From assembly GCA_026724425.1 (NCBI GenBank), contig JAIUCV010000001.1, positions 13,808,556-13,872,555 of the forward strand: a stretch of DNA of 64,000 nucleotides. The letters are read 5' to 3'. The DNA is from Erythrophleum ivorense (taxonomy: Eukaryota > Streptophyta > Magnoliopsida > Fabales > Fabaceae). Made by a program: the position numbers and the translations under genes. Positions 60,503 through 64,000 of this stretch are shown here, piece after piece (the first letter of the stretch is position 1; the number at the start of each line of letters is the position of its first letter). Below the pieces are notes generated by a model, which saw nothing but the letters and a program-made list of their open reading frames with translations, was not told where the DNA came from and did no database searches.

Positions 60503-62400
60503 AAGGGGGCAAAGGGGTGCTTACCCCTACCTGTTGAAAGTTGAAACCCTCGAAGAAGACGTAAGGCAGAGTAGAAATAGATAGGTGGCGATACCAAAAT
60601 TTCACTTGCGTTTTAGGCTAGAGATTTGGGAGGTTGGGTGTGGGTTTTGTCCATGGATGAAAATGCCATACTGCCATTGTGTTTTACGGGGCTGTGAAAG
60701 CAAACAAACAAAACCCTACACGTCCCACTAGGCATATTCTAGTAACACAGTGATACCTCTTACCTCCCCATCCACCCTCTTTCGTATTTATTACTACTTC
60801 TAATTCTCTTCACCCCAGCTACCCCCTTTCATTTCGCTTCATTACTCCCACTCCCATATATATCCTCCCAACAAACCTAAATTCAAAAATAGGAGGAAAA
60901 TCGGTGATATAAAAAGATTCTTAATCCTTTATATGTAGATCGATACTCTAGAAGTGACGGATAAATGAGGCAATTTATTCTATATTTTTTGTTTCACTAT
61001 CTAAACCGATTGAGTAGCCATTAAAGCCAGGAAAAGTTTTTTTCACACATAAGTAGTATATTATTGTACATACTTTCCACTTGGACGAATCAAATGCGTT
61101 AATTATACGTTTATAATTTTGATTCAATTCTGGAAAAAAGAAAAAAAGTTAAAGGGTGGACGGATTGAGCATGTGATATAATACCATATCATATTGATAA
61201 ATGATAGGCAGGTAACTTCTCTCAAAAGGAGATAACAATAGCAACCTTGAATGGAAGTTGGAAAGTAAATAGTGTAATATATATATATATATAGTTTAAA
61301 ATTTTATATCTATGAATATATATATATATATATATATATTCTTTAATTTCGCCTTCCCCATTAGTTTAATCTTAAATCAGTCTCTGCCCGCAGGATAACG
61401 TTTCACACCATTTGAGACTTCTAATTTTCCTTGCTTTGTCAGACCCAACATCATTCACATCATGAAATATTTTTTTTTTCTTAAAAGATGGTTTAATTAT
61501 ATAAAACTCTCCTGAAAAATTTACATGAAACACCACTAAAATTAAGAAATGTTACAACAAAATTCATTTTGACTAAAATACTCTCAGAAAAACACTAAAT
61601 TGGCTATTCTTGTGACGACCCTAAATTTATAAACGTTAAAATATTTTTGAGACTCCCATATATTAGATGTGTTTAGAAACTCAGAAGATAAACTCTCTTG
61701 ACTTGTGATATTGAAGAATCAGTACTTTGAGATGTAAACCGATACTGTTACAAATGCTGACCTGGACTAGCCAGGCCAAATGGACAACTCAACACAAGGG
61801 GAGACTGCCACCAAAGGCTGCAATAAGGAAAAGACCACAATGGCTTGCCTGACTTTATCATTCCACAATGACAAAAGAAACGGAGCAGGTCTATCGGGTT
61901 AGCAGCCCTTACAACCATTGGAGAAAATTCGGCTGCCTTTAGTGTTATGCCTCGTTTGGGAAATAAACTTTGCTGTCCATTGTTTGGTTAACTGTTGTTT
62001 TGAAACCCTTTTTATCGCCCATGTCTTGCGGAGAGGTAAAGAAAATGTCGAATGTTGTTTTGGAGTGAAATCTCTGCACTCGAAAGAGAGAAACTTTAAA
62101 GCATCTTCTTTGTTATCTTATGCTGAGGTTTTAGTTACTTGGTAGTTAGCAAATATTCTATCATTGCTACAAGTTAACAAAGTAAAATGAAATTATTGGT
62201 TGCCTGCAAGGATGTTATGCAAGGATAAAAGATCAGAGAGGCCAATAGATCCAAACTTCTCAATTAAGCACACATTTTTAAGAGCTTTGACTTCAAAACC
62301 AAGTTAAACTCAGACTAATTTTTCTGTTCTCAAATATCTAAATTTAAGAAAACATTGGGTTACATTAAAATACTGCTTTTTTACCCTAAAAGATCAACAC
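60503..62400. other. Unassigned interval between the MITE-like element and the WD40 gene
   Basis: No family recognised. 60720-60880 is C/T-rich with a TATATATCC box near 60858 and resembles a promoter, but no ORF follows. TGTGACGACCCTAAATTTAT at 61611 resembles the start of a Ty3-gypsy LTR, but no end was found. A 75-codon ORF at 61918-62145 is unassigned. (AT)n tracts at 61277-61292 and 61317-61340. Confidence 0.4.
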
Positions 62401-62564
62401 CCCCCTTCTCTCTCTTCTTGTTCACCACTCTTCACGTCCAAATGAGAGAAGGCAGGGTGTTGAGATTTAGAGAGAAGACAGAAATTACTTTAGAAGATTC
62501 ACAGCCTGATCCATAATTATACAAAAGTGAAAACCGTATGGATAAATTATACATGAAACTCTGC

Positions 62565-63790
62565 TTATCGAAGCCCTGCAACTTCAAAAACACGAGCAGT
62601 GCCATCAAGTGAAACAGAGACAATGTAATCTCTATCAGCAGATACTGAAAGAGATTGAATGGCATCGGAGTGCCCCTTGAATGTTCTTACACATTCACCA
62701 GACCGGCTATCCCATAGTCTGACAATTCCGTCCACACAGCCAGTAACCACATAGAATGCACCAAGCCATGACAAACAGGTCACTCCATCCTGTGCAAATG
62801 CCAAAACATCTTTATTTTACAACCCAAAGCCCAAGTAGAATTGGAGCCAAAGGAAAATTAGTTTTTACCTGGTTAAAATATACAAAAATGTGAAATTTGT
62901 GCAAAGCAATATTTCAACAAACCTCATGGTCACATGTACTTCGGGATAATGAATGCTCTATATCCCAGATCACAAGTCTCTGATCCATGCCTCCAATTGC
63001 AACCCAAGAGTCACTATTGTGTACAATTTTAAGGCACAAAAGTGTTATTAGTGTCTCACATCTAAATTAAAGATTATAAGGTCCAAGTCATCAGAACAGA
63101 TCAAACAAACCATGTAATCCTTGAATATTGAGATGCTGCAGATGAAAGAAGCAATAAAGGATGATGCAAAGATGTTGACAATTCCTTAAGGATAAACAAT
63201 TCATAATTCTGCAAGGTCTTTCCGCAGTTCGTTGGCAATAAGGCCAGAACTAGTTTTGAACTCTTTGTCAATTGGGGATAAGGTCCAGTAAATCTAATAA
63301 TAAAATACACTTACTCGGTCCATACTCTATTACCAGAAGCTGAATTTATTTTGAACATAACAAATTGTTCATCTAGATTTATATATACTTTATGAACATT
63401 ATACTAGAACAGGGACATGACGCCCTTTTAAAGAACTGCAACCCTTGAAAAGGTAAATAAGTTCATAATGACAGTAACAAGACACAGTTTCTTCAATATG
63501 AACTCTTTTCCAAATATTATAAAGTCAATCTTGTCCGCAAGAAATGAGTCCACCACCTGATAGGATATGACGAAGACAGGGACAAAGTCATGTACCAGAA
63601 AAACTATATATTCCAATAACTTTGCCAATAAGACCTCCATCATGCACATATATAAACTGGGCAGCACTTGTGTACAAGCACACGTAGACATAGATATAGG
63701 CTGAGACAAGTCTGATAATCTTGATGCATACCTTGATGCGAACCCAACACATTCAACGGAATCTGTATGAGAAGCCAACGAATTAACAAC
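62565..63790 (-). CDS. WD40-repeat protein like angio-associated migratory cell protein (AAMP), 3' exons
   Basis: Three exons on the minus strand, 63790-63732, 63013-62923 and 62789-62565, with GT/AG borders, join in phase into 124 codons ending in TAA at 62565. They give HTDSVECVGFAS, WVAIGGMDQRLVIWDIEH, GVTCLSWLGAFYVVTGCVDG, VRLWDSRSGECVRTFKGHSD and GTARVFEVAGLR. These are the last WD repeats (WD dipeptide variants at VIWDI and RLWDS, GH at FKGHSD), and the order and exon junctions fit plant AAMP homologues, an eight-bladed-type WD40 family with a scaffold role. No stops or frameshifts are seen, so this is probably a live host gene; the 5' exons lie beyond the window. The 3' untranslated region presumably runs left to about 62400. 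The assignment rests on memory of the family; another close WD40 paralogue cannot be ruled out. Confidence 0.88.
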
Positions 63791-64000
63791 CTGTCAGCCA
63801 CAATAGTAATGTTCTTCAGAGTCCTAGCCAATACTGAAGTCGAAACACCTTAGTGACAAACAAATTTACAAGCTTATAGACACAAATTGAACAATCAACA
63901 CAATAAAGAATTTTTGATAAATTATAATGAATAAGAGGGAGATAAGTGAGAAAGCAAAAACTCAATCCATATGAGAAATGCAGCACAATAAAGTGTTCAA
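63791..64000 (-). other. Intron of the WD40 gene running out of the window
   Basis: It ends in GGCTGACAG before the exon at 63790. No upstream exon (expected WD repeat) is present before the window edge, so this intron is at least 210 nt. Confidence 0.75.

Noticed and set aside
61611..61900. Possible LTR start (TGTGACGACCC)
   Set aside because: No matching end, duplication or second copy in the window; too weak to annotate.

Overview
The window is eukaryotic plant nuclear DNA, almost certainly from a eudicot. It is AT-rich, has spliced genes with GT/AG introns and many (AT)n, (GT)n and (GA)n tracts, and holds plant-specific transposon families: CACTA/En-Spm, a Mutator-like element with a plant mobile domain, Athila-type Ty3-gypsy, and long solo LTRs. 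The only recognisable host gene is at the right edge: the last three exons of a WD40 protein like plant AAMP homologues, on the minus strand (62565-63790). Nothing else looks like a working host gene.

Layout. 1-2572 is gene-poor flank. 2576-18810 is one 16.2-kb CACTA element with both ends intact and a TAA duplication on each side. It has subterminal arrays of a TTAGTGGCGAC motif in both orientations, a TNPA-like gene whose seven exons still join in phase, and a TNP2-like transposase broken by a stop and a 3' deletion. Inside it lie two captured host fragments: two exons and an intron of an actin-related protein 7 (ARP7) gene, and three small unidentified exons that join into one open frame. 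19724-19872 holds a tRNA-like SINE head and a 33-bp duplication next to a 3.57-kb solo LTR (copy A, to 23408).

24858-53860 is a dismembered Mutator-like element read on the minus strand: acidic N-terminal region and MULE transposase, SWIM finger, zinc knuckle, then a plant mobile domain (PMD) gene. It is split by two further copies of the copy-A LTR family. Copy C (26449-29942, minus) lies in the PMD gene. Copy B (32816-53111, plus) lies in the transposase reading frame and carries a degraded 5-bp duplication. Copy B was itself hit twice: by a 13.97-kb Athila-type retrotransposon (34704-48670, duplication TGAGA) and by a 2.8-kb probable solo LTR (48821-51587). This gives a readable order of insertions: MULE first, then LTRs B and C, then Athila and the 2.8-kb LTR.

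54130-55480 is a tandem array with a period near 600 bp. 55938-58644 is another solo LTR (minus, duplication CTGTC) with a phased set of AAGCATGCTT palindromes. 59859-60502 is a degenerate hAT-type MITE-like element. The rest, up to the WD40 gene, is unassigned.

Almost every mobile-element gene here is decayed, often by C-to-T or G-to-A changes (CAA to TAA, TGG to TAG, catalytic Asp to Asn), as expected for methylated, silenced DNA. The window reads as a pericentromeric-like nest of transposons beside a conserved gene. The parts most worth a second look are the gene capture in the CACTA element, the MULE-PMD linkage and the reconstructable nesting. All calls come from reading the sequence; no database search was run.
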